Source: Bacteroidota bacterium (GTDB lineage Bacteria > Bacteroidota > Bacteroidia > B-17B0 > Aurantibacillaceae). From it: DNA of 64,000 nucleotides. Position numbers and translations under genes: made by a program. Of the stretch, positions 17,565-26,210 are shown in pieces. Each line of letters starts with the position of its first letter. Within the stretch, counting starts at the first letter, position 1. The stretch lies in contig JAHEYF010000009.1 of NCBI GenBank assembly GCA_023251755.1, forward strand, positions 17,658 through 81,657, in the 5' to 3' direction. The notes under the pieces are model-generated. The model was not told where the DNA came from and searched no databases. It was given only the letters and a program-made list of their open reading frames with translations.

Positions 17565-17788
17565 TTTTAGATCATTTTGTATGTTGATGTAACATGTTGT
17601 AATATTTTGTAAACCACTTTAAGTGAAATTTGTACCTCAAAATATCGAGGTACAACAAAGGTACAATAATATAAAAGTCTCAGGGAATTAGTATGAGAAA
17701 AAAATAGTTCACAAATGACCTGGAACCTTTGTTAATAAAGGGATTTGTCATATAAAAAATGATTAAGTCAGATTAACTAAAAGGGGGC
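17565..17788. other. Element right end: integrase promoter and probable att region
   Basis: These 224 bases separate the integrase operon from the mnmE stop. They contain an inverted repeat TTGTACCTC / GAGGTACAA (17630-17638, 17647-17655), a third partial GGTACAA half-site at 17660, and the palindrome AACATGTT near 17591. Such half-sites are typical of recombinase or excisionase arm sites. The attachment core itself was not proven. Confidence 0.5.
17630..17655. repeat. 9-bp inverted repeat, possible recombinase arm site
   Basis: TTGTACCTC and GAGGTACAA are perfect partners around AAAATATC. A further GGTACAA follows at 17660. The site lies 65 bp upstream of the first element gene. Confidence 0.65.
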
Positions 17789-19189
17789 TTACTTTCCAAT
17801 GCAAAAGCGGGTAAAAATAGAATCCAGCAGGTGTTCATTCGTCACTTCACCGGTAATGGTGCCCAGTGTATCTAAGGCATCGCGGATGTCGATGGCCAAT
17901 AAATCGCCGGGGATGTTTTTGTTCAGGCCTTCCAGTACTTTGTACAAGGAGACATTGGCTTTGCGCAGGGCATCGGCATGCCGCACATTGGTTACAACTG
18001 TTTCGGTAATACTTACAGTGCGGCTATCAAACAGGTGAACAAGCTTGGCCTTTAAATCTTCGATGTACAATTTTTCTTTGGCCGAAATATAGAGTATATC
18101 GTCAATGCCCTGGTATTCCTGTTGCAAGTAATTCAGGTCTTCCTTGTCTATTTTATTGGCGAGTACAATTAATTGAGAATCGCCCAGGTGTTCTTTGATG
18201 GAATCGAGCTCAATCATTAAATCTTTCCGGCTCAATTCATGGGTATCAAACAAATAAATTACAATGGAGGAATGTTTGATGGCTTCAAAAGCGCGGCTTA
18301 CACCAAGGCTTTCAATTATATCACTGGTTTCGCGTATGCCTGCGGTATCAATAAAACGGAACAAGACCCCGTCTATTATTAATTCGTCTTCAATGGTATC
18401 CCTGGTGGTTCCCGGTATTTCCGAAACAATGGCCCTTTCCTCTTCGAGCAGGGCATTCAGCAAGGTAGACTTCCCTGCATTCGGTTTACCTACAATGGCA
18501 ACCGGTATTCCGTTTTTAATTACATTGCCTATTTCAAATGAGTCTACCAGGCGTTCAATAATGCGTTGTATAGAAAGAATAAGGCTTTTCAGTTGTGTGC
18601 GGTCGGCGAACTCTACATCTTCTTCACTAAAGTCCAATTCTAATTCAATTAAAGCGGCAAAGTCAATCAGGTTTTCACGCAGCACTTTTATTTTACCGGA
18701 GAAACCTCCACGCATTTGCTGCATAGCCACCTGGTGTGATATGGCAGAATTACTCGCAATCAAATCGGCAACGGCTTCAGCCTGCGACAAATCGAACTTA
18801 CCGTTTAAAAAAGCCTTTAAGGTAAACTCCCCGGGATTAGCCATTCTTGCCCCGTGTTTAATAAACAGCTGTAGCAATTGCTGCTGAATGTATTGTGAAC
18901 CATGGCAGGAAACCTCCACACTGTTTTCGCCGGTATAAGAGTGCGGGGCTTTAAACAAAGTAACCAGTACTTCGTCCACAATAAATTCATCGTCTAAAAT
19001 AAGCCCGAAATGAACGGTGTGCGAAGGTTTATCGTTGAGGGATTTTTGTTTTTGTTTTTTATCGGTAAACAGTTTCTCAACAATGTAAATAGCTTCGGGG
19101 CCCGACAGGCGGATAAGGGCTATTGCACCAACCCCGTGCGGAGTGGCAAGGGCAACAATAGTATCGGTATTTAAAATATTTTTATGCAA
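17789..19189 (-). CDS. mnmE: tRNA modification GTPase MnmE
   Basis: MnmE, with MnmG, installs the (carboxymethyl)aminomethyl group on U34 of certain tRNAs. At 466 residues it has the usual length. The N-terminal tetrahydrofolate-binding domain begins DTIVALATPHGVGAIALIRLSG. The embedded G domain shows G1 GKPNAGKS (234-241), G2 TTRDT (261-265), G3 DTAG (281-284) and G4 NKID (near 344). The chain ends in the obligatory FCIGK with the catalytic cysteine. The mobile element sits just downstream of the intact stop codon, so the enzyme is not damaged. Confidence 0.97.
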   Translation of the reverse strand: MHKNILNTDTIVALATPHGVGAIALIRLSGPEAIYIVEKLFTDKKQKQKSLNDKPSHTVHFGLILDDEFIVDEVLVTLFKAPHSYTGENSVEVSCHGSQYIQQQLLQLFIKHGARMANPGEFTLKAFLNGKFDLSQAEAVADLIASNSAISHQVAMQQMRGGFSGKIKVLRENLIDFAALIELELDFSEEDVEFADRTQLKSLILSIQRIIERLVDSFEIGNVIKNGIPVAIVGKPNAGKSTLLNALLEEERAIVSEIPGTTRDTIEDELIIDGVLFRFIDTAGIRETSDIIESLGVSRAFEAIKHSSIVIYLFDTHELSRKDLMIELDSIKEHLGDSQLIVLANKIDKEDLNYLQQEYQGIDDILYISAKEKLYIEDLKAKLVHLFDSRTVSITETVVTNVRHADALRKANVSLYKVLEGLNKNIPGDLLAIDIRDALDTLGTITGEVTNEHLLDSIFTRFCIGK

Positions 19190-19281
19190 GGGCCTTATAG
19201 TGAGCTAAACAAATTTAAGTATTTTTAGCACAATATGCACGAATTACAGATCATTCACCTTGTTTTCAATCATTTTGTGAG

Positions 19282-20664
19282 ATGAAAAGCCGTTTCATTC
19301 AATTGTTTAAATCACCCTCGGTACTTGTTGTTATTGCCATTGCGGCTTTTGTACTGGGCGTACACAACAATCAAAACAGCTTAAAACCCCGAGATGTCAT
19401 TAAATGGGATGTGGTGAGTTATTATACCTATTTGCCGGCAATTTTTGTGGAAAAAGATATTACCCTGGGTTTTATTACGGATGAAAACAGCAAGGCTTAC
19501 AATGAAAAGCACATGTATGTGCCGCATAAAACAGCTGAAGGGAAATGGGTCATTAAAGCGGCTATGGGGATGGCGGTTTTGTACGCACCTTTTTTTTTAA
19601 TTGCTCATTCCCTTGCTCATAGTATGGGTTATGAGGCCAATGGCTTTTCGGAAATTTACCAGCTGGCTGTTTTGCTTTCGGGGCTGTTTTATTTAATTAT
19701 AGGATTGTTTTATTTGCGGAAGTGTCTGCTGCTTTTTTATTCCGAAAAAATCACCACCCTTACTTTACTCGCTGTTTATTTTGGAACCAATCTTTTATGT
19801 TATTCTACACTTGATCCGGCCATGAGCCATGAGTACAACTTCTGCCTGTTTGCGGTGTTTATCTATTATTCAATTCAATGGCTGAAGGGGCCAAAAATAA
19901 AATACAGCATTGTCCTGGGCCTGGTTTTGGGTTTAATGGTTTTGGTGAGGCCTTTAAATGGGATATTTTTACTTTTCCCTGTGCTGTATGGTGTTATCGA
20001 CCTTCATACATTAAAACATAAAATAAACCTTTTCCGGAAGCACCCTGGTCAATGCTTATCGATTGCTCTGCTTGCATTTTTAGTTGTTCTTCCACAGTTG
20101 ATTTATTGGAAAACTGTAAGTGGTCAGTATTTTTTTAATTCCTATATAGGTGAACGCTTTTATTTTTTACACCCGCATATTATGGATTGCCTGGTAGGTT
20201 TCAGAAAAGGCTGGCTGCTTTATACACCAATAATGATAATGGCTTTGGCCGGTATTTATTTTGTAGCGAAGTATCAGAAACAATTTTTTGTAGTTGCCGT
20301 CGTATTGGTTCCTCTTTATTTCTATGTGGTATCCAGCTGGTGGTGCTGGTGGTTTGGCGGCTCCTTTGGTTTAAGGGCCATGATTGATGTATATCCTTTA
20401 TTGGCCATTGCTTTGGCTGCTTTTTTTTCTTCGCTGCTGTACACCGGAAAAATTTCTTCAAAAATACTTTCAACCGGCATTGTTTTTTTTATCCTGCTTA
20501 ATTTATTTCAAACCATACAATACCATTACAACATCATTCATTACGACAGTATGACGATGAAGGCTTACACAGACCGCTTCGGAAAAATCAGCAAGGCCGA
20601 TTGCGACAGCAGCTTGCTGTTGGCACCGGATTATGAAGGGGAACGTTTGGAAAGAGGGGATTAA
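19282..20664 (+). CDS. Polytopic membrane protein, GT-C-like
   Basis: This 460-residue protein has roughly ten hydrophobic segments, the first at about 13-28. After it comes a periplasmic-type loop beginning DVIKWDVVSYYTYLPAIF, whose acidic residue just after the first membrane helix is typical of GT-C glycosyltransferases acting on lipid-linked sugars. Further stretches such as PAMSHEYNFCLF and the tryptophan-rich SSWWCWWFGGSFGLRAM are distinctive. I would call it a probable lipid-linked-sugar glycosyltransferase of unknown acceptor. It stands alone between divergent mnmE (92 bp away) and sucD (168 bp downstream). Confidence 0.65.
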   Translation: MKSRFIQLFKSPSVLVVIAIAAFVLGVHNNQNSLKPRDVIKWDVVSYYTYLPAIFVEKDITLGFITDENSKAYNEKHMYVPHKTAEGKWVIKAAMGMAVLYAPFFLIAHSLAHSMGYEANGFSEIYQLAVLLSGLFYLIIGLFYLRKCLLLFYSEKITTLTLLAVYFGTNLLCYSTLDPAMSHEYNFCLFAVFIYYSIQWLKGPKIKYSIVLGLVLGLMVLVRPLNGIFLLFPVLYGVIDLHTLKHKINLFRKHPGQCLSIALLAFLVVLPQLIYWKTVSGQYFFNSYIGERFYFLHPHIMDCLVGFRKGWLLYTPIMIMALAGIYFVAKYQKQFFVVAVVLVPLYFYVVSSWWCWWFGGSFGLRAMIDVYPLLAIALAAFFSSLLYTGKISSKILSTGIVFFILLNLFQTIQYHYNIIHYDSMTMKAYTDRFGKISKADCDSSLLLAPDYEGERLERGD

Positions 20665-20832
20665 GGCTTAGTTGGGATAAAAAAAGCTTTTTGTATCAAA
20701 AGCTTATTCCGCTAAGAAAATTCAACCGCATGCAAGGAGGAATGTGTTTATTTTTTGGCCTGGCAATAAAAACCAAGTATAAAATCCTTAAATTAGCCCT
20801 GTTTAAAAAATCATAAATTATAAATTAAGGAT

Positions 20833-21723
20833 ATGAGCGTTTTAGTCAATAAAAATTCGAAAGTTATAGTGCAGGGATTTACCGGATCGGAAGGTACATT
20901 TCATGCTGAACAAATGATTGCTTACGGGACAAATGTAGTGGGTGGAGTAACGCCGGGCAAAGGTGGCAGCAGCCATCTGGAACGCCCTGTGTTTAATACA
21001 GTGTTGGATGCTGTTCAAAAAACAGGAGCAGATGTTTCCATTATATTTGTGCCTGCAGGTTTTGCCGCAGATGCCATTATGGAAGCCGCAGATGCAGGAA
21101 TAAAAGTGGTGGTGTGTATTACCGAAGGTATTCCGGTTAAAGACATGATATCCGCGAAAGAATTTGTAAAAAGTAAAAATTGCCGTTTAATAGGTCCCAA
21201 TTGCCCTGGTATTATTACCGCCGATGAAGCCAAAGTAGGTATTATGCCGGGCTTTGTATTTAAAAAAGGCAAAATAGGCATTGTTTCCAAATCGGGTACA
21301 TTAACGTATGAAGCAGCCGATCAGATTGTAAAAGCAGGTTTGGGTGTTACCACAGCCATTGGTATTGGCGGTGACCCGATTATAGGAACCACCACCAAAG
21401 AAGCAGTGGAACTGTTAATGAACGATCCTGAAACAGAAGGAATTGTGATGATTGGTGAAATTGGTGGAAGCCTTGAAGCAGAAGCTGCCCGCTGGATTAA
21501 AGAAAACGGGAACAAAAAACCGGTTGTTGGTTTTATTGCCGGGCAAACAGCTCCTAAAGGCCGTACCATGGGTCACGCAGGTGCAATTGTGGGTGGTAAA
21601 GACGATACAGCGGAAGCTAAAATGGCCATTATGCGCGAGTGTGGTATCCATGTAGTGGAATCGCCGGCTATTATTGGTAAAACAATGGCGGCGGTGTTGA
21701 AGGGGGAAAAGGTTACAGCTTAG
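20833..21723 (+). CDS. sucD: Succinate-CoA ligase, ADP-forming, alpha subunit
   Basis: This subunit forms succinyl-phosphate and CoA intermediates in the TCA cycle, as an alpha-beta complex with SucC. The 296-residue chain has the CoA-binding Rossmann start ([16 protein letters not shown]), [21 protein letters not shown], and the active-site loop GHAGAIVGG with the phosphorylated histidine H248. It ends at the family's usual length. sucC is not adjacent. The stop is followed at once by a repeat-rich intergenic region (21724-21925). Confidence 0.97.
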   Translation: MSVLVNKNSKVIVQGFTGSEGTFHAEQMIAYGTNVVGGVTPGKGGSSHLERPVFNTVLDAVQKTGADVSIIFVPAGFAADAIMEAADAGIKVVVCITEGIPVKDMISAKEFVKSKNCRLIGPNCPGIITADEAKVGIMPGFVFKKGKIGIVSKSGTLTYEAADQIVKAGLGVTTAIGIGGDPIIGTTTKEAVELLMNDPETEGIVMIGEIGGSLEAEAARWIKENGNKKPVVGFIAGQTAPKGRTMGHAGAIVGGKDDTAEAKMAIMRECGIHVVESPAIIGKTMAAVLKGEKVTA

Positions 21724-21925
21724 TGATTAGCTAATTAGCTGATGTGATGATATGCTGATTAGCTGATGGGAGTAATAGGTAAATGAAACGTGAATAGGTA
21801 ATAATGATTAGCTGATGGGATGATTAGCTGATGGGAGATAGGTAAATGAAAAGCTTACCGGTGTTGATGATTAGCTGATGAATAGTCCCGAACGAATAAA
21901 CAGATAAACAAGTAAACGATAAAAA
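21724..21925. repeat. Intergenic repeats: TTAGCTGATG family and AACAAGTAAACGA family
   Basis: Right after the sucD stop, TTAGCTGATG occurs about five times between 21736 and 21880, mixed with TAGGTAAATGAAA copies. Then comes AACGAATAAA...AACAAGTAAACGA (21890-21919). The first family recurs in opposite orientation at 33345-33463, and the second at 28038-28103. No gene is present. Confidence 0.75.
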
Positions 21926-21931
21926 ACGGAG

Positions 21932-22195
21932 ATGAAAAAAATCACAGTTGTATTGAGCCTTGTTTTGTTTGCGCTGGTTTCCTGTAACGAAGCAAAACAT
22001 ACCGAAGGGGAAGAAGAGTCGGTGCATACACCGGGTACGGCGGTGGTTGACGCGATTGAAGAATTATCCAAAGCGGATGAAGATTCAACAAAATCAAAAT
22101 CAGACAGCACAAAATTTGTATGCAGTTGTGAACATAAATGCAGCACCAAAGAAATATGTGAAAAAACCTGCGGCCCCGAATGTTCTAAAAAATAA
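21932..22195 (+). CDS. Small cysteine-rich lipoprotein
   Basis: This 87-residue protein starts with a lipoprotein signal (hydrophobic core, lipobox LVSC with C19). An acidic, Ser/Thr-rich spacer follows, then a compact cysteine cluster (CSCEHKCSTKEICEKTCGPEC, positions about 65-85) with seven cysteines and one histidine. The cluster looks suited to metal binding or disulfide knotting, but no named family was recognised. It ends before a clear terminator (22221-22257), so it is probably a single-gene transcript. Confidence 0.7.
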   Translation: MKKITVVLSLVLFALVSCNEAKHTEGEEESVHTPGTAVVDAIEELSKADEDSTKSKSDSTKFVCSCEHKCSTKEICEKTCGPECSKK

Positions 22196-22220
22196 ATTCA
22201 GCAGAATACAGCGTACTTTT

Positions 22221-22257
22221 AAAAACCGGTTGGCAATGATTGCTAATCGGTTTTTTT
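22221..22257 (+). terminator. Rho-independent terminator after the Cys-rich lipoprotein
   Basis: The arms AAAAACCGGTTGGCAAT and ATTGCTAATCGGTTTTT pair with two mismatches around a single-base gap. A run of seven T follows. It lies 26 bp past the stop at 22195. Confidence 0.85.
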
Positions 22258-22284
22258 ATTTATATTTCACCCCAAACGAAATAT

Positions 22285-22779
22285 ATGTCTGCCTGGCTTC
22301 ATTTTAAAATTTTTGTAGCAGTGCTATTTTCTATGCTGTTTGCAGGCTGCACTCATCCTAAGCACACAACAAGTACTGATACCATAAACGTACAGGAACA
22401 AGCCAAAATCGCTTTTTTTGTATTTACAGCAAGCAAAGATTCGCTGAGCAATGTTCTTGATGTGACCCTAAAAGATAAAATTATTACGGAGGGAAAATTA
22501 AAGCCGCAGCAGGAAAACACCGCTAATTCCTTTCCGGATTGTCTGAAACTGGTGTTTAGTAATGGTACCACTGTATTAAAAGAAATTTATGTTGAACACC
22601 CTTTGTACAGAAGAATGGATGTGTTTAGTGAAAATGGTACTATTGAATCAAAATCCCTTCATTTACCAAGTTCTGATTTTTCGCTTAGGATGAGTTGGAT
22701 AAATAATGCAAATAAATTGTTAATTTATGAGTATATAAATTATAAAAAAACCAATAATGTTGTTAAAATCGCTTTTTGA
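22285..22779 (+). CDS. Hypothetical lipoprotein
   Basis: The start is set at 22285 (MSAWLHFKIFVAV), because it gives a proper lipoprotein signal with lipobox LFAGC. The upstream ATG at 22240 lies inside the preceding terminator. The 164-residue product has a Thr-rich linker after the lipidated cysteine and a small beta-rich domain (VFTASKDSLSNVLDVTLKD, GTTVLKEIYVEHPLY). No family was recognised. It is probably anchored in the periplasm or outer membrane. Confidence 0.65.
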   Translation: MSAWLHFKIFVAVLFSMLFAGCTHPKHTTSTDTINVQEQAKIAFFVFTASKDSLSNVLDVTLKDKIITEGKLKPQQENTANSFPDCLKLVFSNGTTVLKEIYVEHPLYRRMDVFSENGTIESKSLHLPSSDFSLRMSWINNANKLLIYEYINYKKTNNVVKIAF

Positions 22780-22817
22780 TTTATTTCTTGCAGAGGCGCA
22801 ATTGTAATCGTTATTGT

Positions 22818-22857
22818 TCTTTTGACTCCCGGCTTTTAACTTTATACTTCTAACTTA
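22818..22857. repeat. Intergenic repeat, CCCGGCTTTTAACTTT family, copy 1
   Basis: Reads CTTTTGACTCCCGGCTTTTA, then TAC/TTC-spaced ACTT units. Related copies are at 45668, 49800 and 55630. It lies just upstream of the M64 peptidase gene. Confidence 0.75.
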
Positions 22858-22868
22858 AATCCTCCCCC

Positions 22869-24266
22869 ATGAAAAAAATTCTGTTCTTTTTCAGCTTTGT
22901 ACTGATTGCACTAATCAATAAAGCACAGGTGTTTGCGGTAGATACCTTGTTATACAACGGCAATGTAAACAAGCGGATCAACATGGTGTTATTAGCCGAT
23001 GGTTATGCAGCTGCACAGCAAAGCCAATTCATTAGCAATGCTACTACTATTTCTAATTACCTGTTAAACACAGCGCCTTTCAGCCAGTATAAATCGTATT
23101 TTAATGTATTTGCAGTAAAAGTAATTTCTTCCCAGTCGGGCGCAAAGCATCCGGGAACAGCCACCGATGTAAGCGAACCTGTTTTTCCGGTGGCTTCTGT
23201 AAACAACTACTTAGGCTCTGGTTTTGATTACGGGGGTATTCACCGTCTTATTGTTGCCAATAATTCATCCGCTGTTACTTCAGTGCTCGCGGCCAATATG
23301 CCTGCGTATGATATGGTCATGGTGATTGCCAATTCTACTGAGTACGGTGGATCGGGAGGGTCTTACGCAACGGTGTCTATTCATTCCTCTTCCAGCGAAA
23401 TTGCGGCCCATGAATTTGGACATTCCTTTGCCGGCCTGGCCGACGAGTACTGGGCCGGTACAAGTTATGCAGCCGAAAAACCGAACATGACCGCACAAAG
23501 CAGCTCTTCATCAGTTAAATGGAGTCCCTGGGTGGGATTAAACTCCATCGGTGTTTTCCCTTACGGCTCATCGGCACCCCAATCGCAATGGTTCAGGCCC
23601 CATCAGAATTGTAAAATGCAGTTTCTGGGTTCCGCATTTTGTGCTGTATGCAAGGAAACCATCATCGAAAAAATACACAGCCTTACCAATCCCATTGATG
23701 CTTATTCACCTCCGAATACCGCCACCATCAATGCTCCTGCAACAGCTTTGATGTTTAAAACTACTTTATTAAAACCGTTGCCCAATACCTTAAAGCGCAC
23801 CTGGAAATTAAACAATTCAACCGTTGCTTACAACCTTGATTCCACAAGTATCAATAATTCTGCTTTTGTGAGTGGTAACAACACGGTATCGGTAACGGTT
23901 ATCGATACCAATACCTTGTCTAAGTCGGCTACACACCCGGGTTTACATACTTTTTCAGTGGTCTGGAATGTCAATAAATCCAACACCGGTATCAATGAAA
24001 TAAATAATATTGTTGCTGTAACAAGCTTCCCCAATCCGGCCAACGATAAACTCAACATTCAATATTCCCTTCAAAGCCCTTCTGCTGTTGGTTTTAACCT
24101 GATTAACACGGAGGGTAAACGGGTAAAAACAATCCGCTCCGAACAAAAAGGGCTGGGTGAATATGAACAGCAAATTGATCTGAGTGATTTACCCGAAGGA
24201 ATTTATTTTTTGCAGGTCCTAATGGATAAAAGAGTAATTTTAGACAAAATTTTAGTTACCAGGTAA
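22869..24266 (+). CDS. Secreted M64-family metallopeptidase with T9SS sorting domain
   Basis: This 465-residue protein has a signal peptide (1-19), a peptidase M64 (IgA-peptidase-like) domain over about 25-230, and a T9SS sorting domain over about 380-465. The zinc motif is HEFGH with H181, E182 and H185, followed by the usual GLADEY (D192). CKMQFLG and FCAVCKETI near 248-265 carry conserved cysteines. The C-terminal part (FPNPANDKLNIQYSL, LSDLPEGIYFLQV) is the standard type A sorting signal. It is thus an exported zinc protease, probably attached to the surface or released. The substrate is not known. It is followed 35 bp later by serS on the same strand. Confidence 0.9.
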   Translation: MKKILFFFSFVLIALINKAQVFAVDTLLYNGNVNKRINMVLLADGYAAAQQSQFISNATTISNYLLNTAPFSQYKSYFNVFAVKVISSQSGAKHPGTATDVSEPVFPVASVNNYLGSGFDYGGIHRLIVANNSSAVTSVLAANMPAYDMVMVIANSTEYGGSGGSYATVSIHSSSSEIAAHEFGHSFAGLADEYWAGTSYAAEKPNMTAQSSSSSVKWSPWVGLNSIGVFPYGSSAPQSQWFRPHQNCKMQFLGSAFCAVCKETIIEKIHSLTNPIDAYSPPNTATINAPATALMFKTTLLKPLPNTLKRTWKLNNSTVAYNLDSTSINNSAFVSGNNTVSVTVIDTNTLSKSATHPGLHTFSVVWNVNKSNTGINEINNIVAVTSFPNPANDKLNIQYSLQSPSAVGFNLINTEGKRVKTIRSEQKGLGEYEQQIDLSDLPEGIYFLQVLMDKRVILDKILVTR

Positions 24267-24301
24267 CAAAAACTGTTTAAAAATTATTCAATTATTTATT
24301 T

Positions 24302-25576
24302 ATGCTCCAGATTAGTTACATCCGCGAAAACAAGGATGAAGTAATTAAACGCCTTGCTATTAAGAACTTTGCAGCAGCCGAAACCCTCATTAACCAGGTC
24401 ATACAATTAGACGTTGAAAGACGCAATGCGCAAAAAGACGCTGATGGTGTTAAAGCAGAAGCCAATCAGCTGGCCAGACAAATTGGTGATTTAATGAAAA
24501 GCGGTAAAAAAGAAGAAGCTGAAACCATTAAAGGGCAAACCGCTGAGTTAAAACAAAAGGAAAAACAATTCGACGATGTTCTTAAATCGAAAGAGGAAGA
24601 AATTCAACACATCCTTTTACAGGTTCCTAATTTGCCTGATACAACAGTGCCTGCTGGTAAAACTCCTGAAGACAACGAAGTGGTATTTGAGTACGGCAAC
24701 AAACCTGCCTTGCCCGAAAACGCCTTGCCGCACTGGGAATTGGCCGCTAAATACGATTTAATTGATTTTGAACTCGGCGTAAAATTGACGGGCGCAGGCT
24801 TTCCGGTGTACAAAGGCAAAGGGGCCAAACTGCAACGCGCTTTAATTAATTATTTTTTAGACCGGGCTGAAAAAGAAGGTTACAACGAAGTGCAGCCGCC
24901 CATCCTGGTGAACGAGGACAGTGCCTACGGAACCGGGCAATTACCGGATAAAGAAGGGCAGATGTACCATGTGGGTGTTGATAACCTTTATATGATTCCA
25001 ACTGCAGAGGTGCCCATTACCAATATTTACCGCGATGTTATTTTAAAGGAAAGTGAACTACCGGTAAAAAATTGTGGTTACACCCCTTGTTTCAGAAGGG
25101 AAGCAGGAAGTTATGGGAAAGATGTACGCGGTTTAAACCGTTTGCACCAGTTCGATAAAATAGAAATTGTACAGATCGCCCATCCCGAAAAATCGTACGC
25201 TACACTTGAAGGCATGCGCCAATATGTAGCGGCCCTGTTAACCGAATTGGAATTGCCCTTCCGTACCCTTAAACTATGCGGAGGCGATATGAGTTTTGCT
25301 TCGGCATTAACTTACGACATGGAAGTGTTTAGCGGGGCGCAAAAACGCTGGCTTGAAGTAAGTTCGGTATCCAATTTTGAAACGTTTCAAACCAACCGGT
25401 TAAAATGCCGCTTTAAAGATACAAATGGTAAAACACAATTGGCGCACAGTTTAAATGGGAGCGCCCTGGCTTTACCGCGGATTGTAGCTGCTTTGCTCGA
25501 AAACAATCAAACCCCCGAAGGGATTAAAATACCGAAAGTGTTGTTGCCGTATACAAGATTCGGGATCATTAACTAA
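24302..25576 (+). CDS. serS: Serine-tRNA ligase
   Basis: SerS charges tRNA-Ser (and tRNA-Sec where present). The 424-residue chain has the N-terminal long antiparallel coiled coil (about 28-105) that contacts the tRNA arm. The class II core follows, with TAEVPITN, motif 2 FRREAGSYGKDVRGLNRLHQ (near 264-283), and motif 3 around GSALALPRIVAALLE (386-400). The length is normal. A Rho-independent terminator begins 25 bp past the stop. Confidence 0.97.
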   Translation: MLQISYIRENKDEVIKRLAIKNFAAAETLINQVIQLDVERRNAQKDADGVKAEANQLARQIGDLMKSGKKEEAETIKGQTAELKQKEKQFDDVLKSKEEEIQHILLQVPNLPDTTVPAGKTPEDNEVVFEYGNKPALPENALPHWELAAKYDLIDFELGVKLTGAGFPVYKGKGAKLQRALINYFLDRAEKEGYNEVQPPILVNEDSAYGTGQLPDKEGQMYHVGVDNLYMIPTAEVPITNIYRDVILKESELPVKNCGYTPCFRREAGSYGKDVRGLNRLHQFDKIEIVQIAHPEKSYATLEGMRQYVAALLTELELPFRTLKLCGGDMSFASALTYDMEVFSGAQKRWLEVSSVSNFETFQTNRLKCRFKDTNGKTQLAHSLNGSALALPRIVAALLENNQTPEGIKIPKVLLPYTRFGIIN

Positions 25577-25600
25577 TCTTAACACAAAAAGCTTATGAAT

Positions 25601-25630
25601 AAAACCTCCGTTGTTTCAGGGAGGTTTTTT
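25601..25630 (+). terminator. Rho-independent terminator of serS
   Basis: AAAACCTCC (25601-25609) pairs with GGAGGTTTT (25620-25628) around a 10-nt loop, followed by more T. Confidence 0.9.
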
Positions 25631-25658
25631 CTATTCTAAAAATCGCTATTTTTAAACT

Positions 25659-26210
25659 ATGCAAAAAACAATTGGTATATTTTCAGCACTTCTCATTACT
25701 TTGTTGTTTTCATTTTGCGACCACCAGAAAAAATTCGAAAAACAAATTCATGTACTCGACAGCCTTAAGCTGGAATTGGAAAAAGGAATTGCGGTTTATA
25801 AAACAATTGATACGGCAAGGCTAAGCAGGAGAATAAATGAATACGAACAAAACTTCAACTTCATTTTGGAGCATGTAAAAGATACGCTCGAAAAAAAAGA
25901 CGGGGAAGCGGTTAATGCCTACAAGGACCTTAAAAAACCTTTGGTTTACCTGTATTCCAAAAACAAAGATTTTATCATTGAACTGGAAACAAGCAAAAAT
26001 CAATTGCGTGATCTGGCTGATGATTTAAAAAATAATAAAATTGAGGAAGCGAGGGCATTTGAGTATTTTCAGAATGAAAAAGCTTACACCCTCGACTTAT
26101 TAAAACAATTGGACAAAGACATGAACCTGTCGAAAAATGAATTTCCGCGTTTTGATTCGCTGAACATTAAAATAAAAGAATTGATTGAACGTTATACCAA
26201 CAAAAAGTGA
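25659..26210 (+). CDS. Hypothetical helical lipoprotein
   Basis: This 183-residue protein begins with a lipoprotein-type signal (TLLFSFCDH, C21). The rest is almost entirely helical and charged, with coiled-coil potential (DSLKLELEKGIAVYK, NQLRDLADDLKNNKIEEAR). No family was recognised. Its TGA stop overlaps a GTG start of the TPR gene (GTGA at 26207-26210), so the two form a coupled operon and may act together at the envelope. Confidence 0.7.
   Translation: MQKTIGIFSALLITLLFSFCDHQKKFEKQIHVLDSLKLELEKGIAVYKTIDTARLSRRINEYEQNFNFILEHVKDTLEKKDGEAVNAYKDLKKPLVYLYSKNKDFIIELETSKNQLRDLADDLKNNKIEEARAFEYFQNEKAYTLDLLKQLDKDMNLSKNEFPRFDSLNIKIKELIERYTNKK

Larger units (their letters stand above)
10580..17788. 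mobile_element. Compact integrative element (integrase, primase-helicase, HTH proteins) beside mnmE
   Basis: Every gene in this block reads leftward: HTH/zinc-finger protein, tyrosine recombinase, unknown 324-residue protein, two excisionase-like HTH proteins, Toprim/VirE primase-helicase, then three small proteins. No capsid, terminase, relaxase or type IV secretion gene is seen, so it is a mobilizable or satellite-like element, not a phage or a conjugative element. The right end lies between 17565 and the mnmE stop at 17789. The left end is only approximate (10.47-10.74 kb). Flanking direct repeats were not identified. Confidence 0.75.

Noticed and set aside
15104..17798. TAAAAGGGGG followed by TACTTT at 15104 and at 17779, a candidate direct repeat for the element ends
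   Set aside because: The match is only ten bases plus a loose tail, and the first copy lies inside the element with obviously related genes beyond it.
20684..20705. AAGCTTTT...AAAAGCTT hairpin before sucD
   Set aside because: Its T-run is in the leftward sense, and no leftward gene ends there. It may be chance or a minor terminator.
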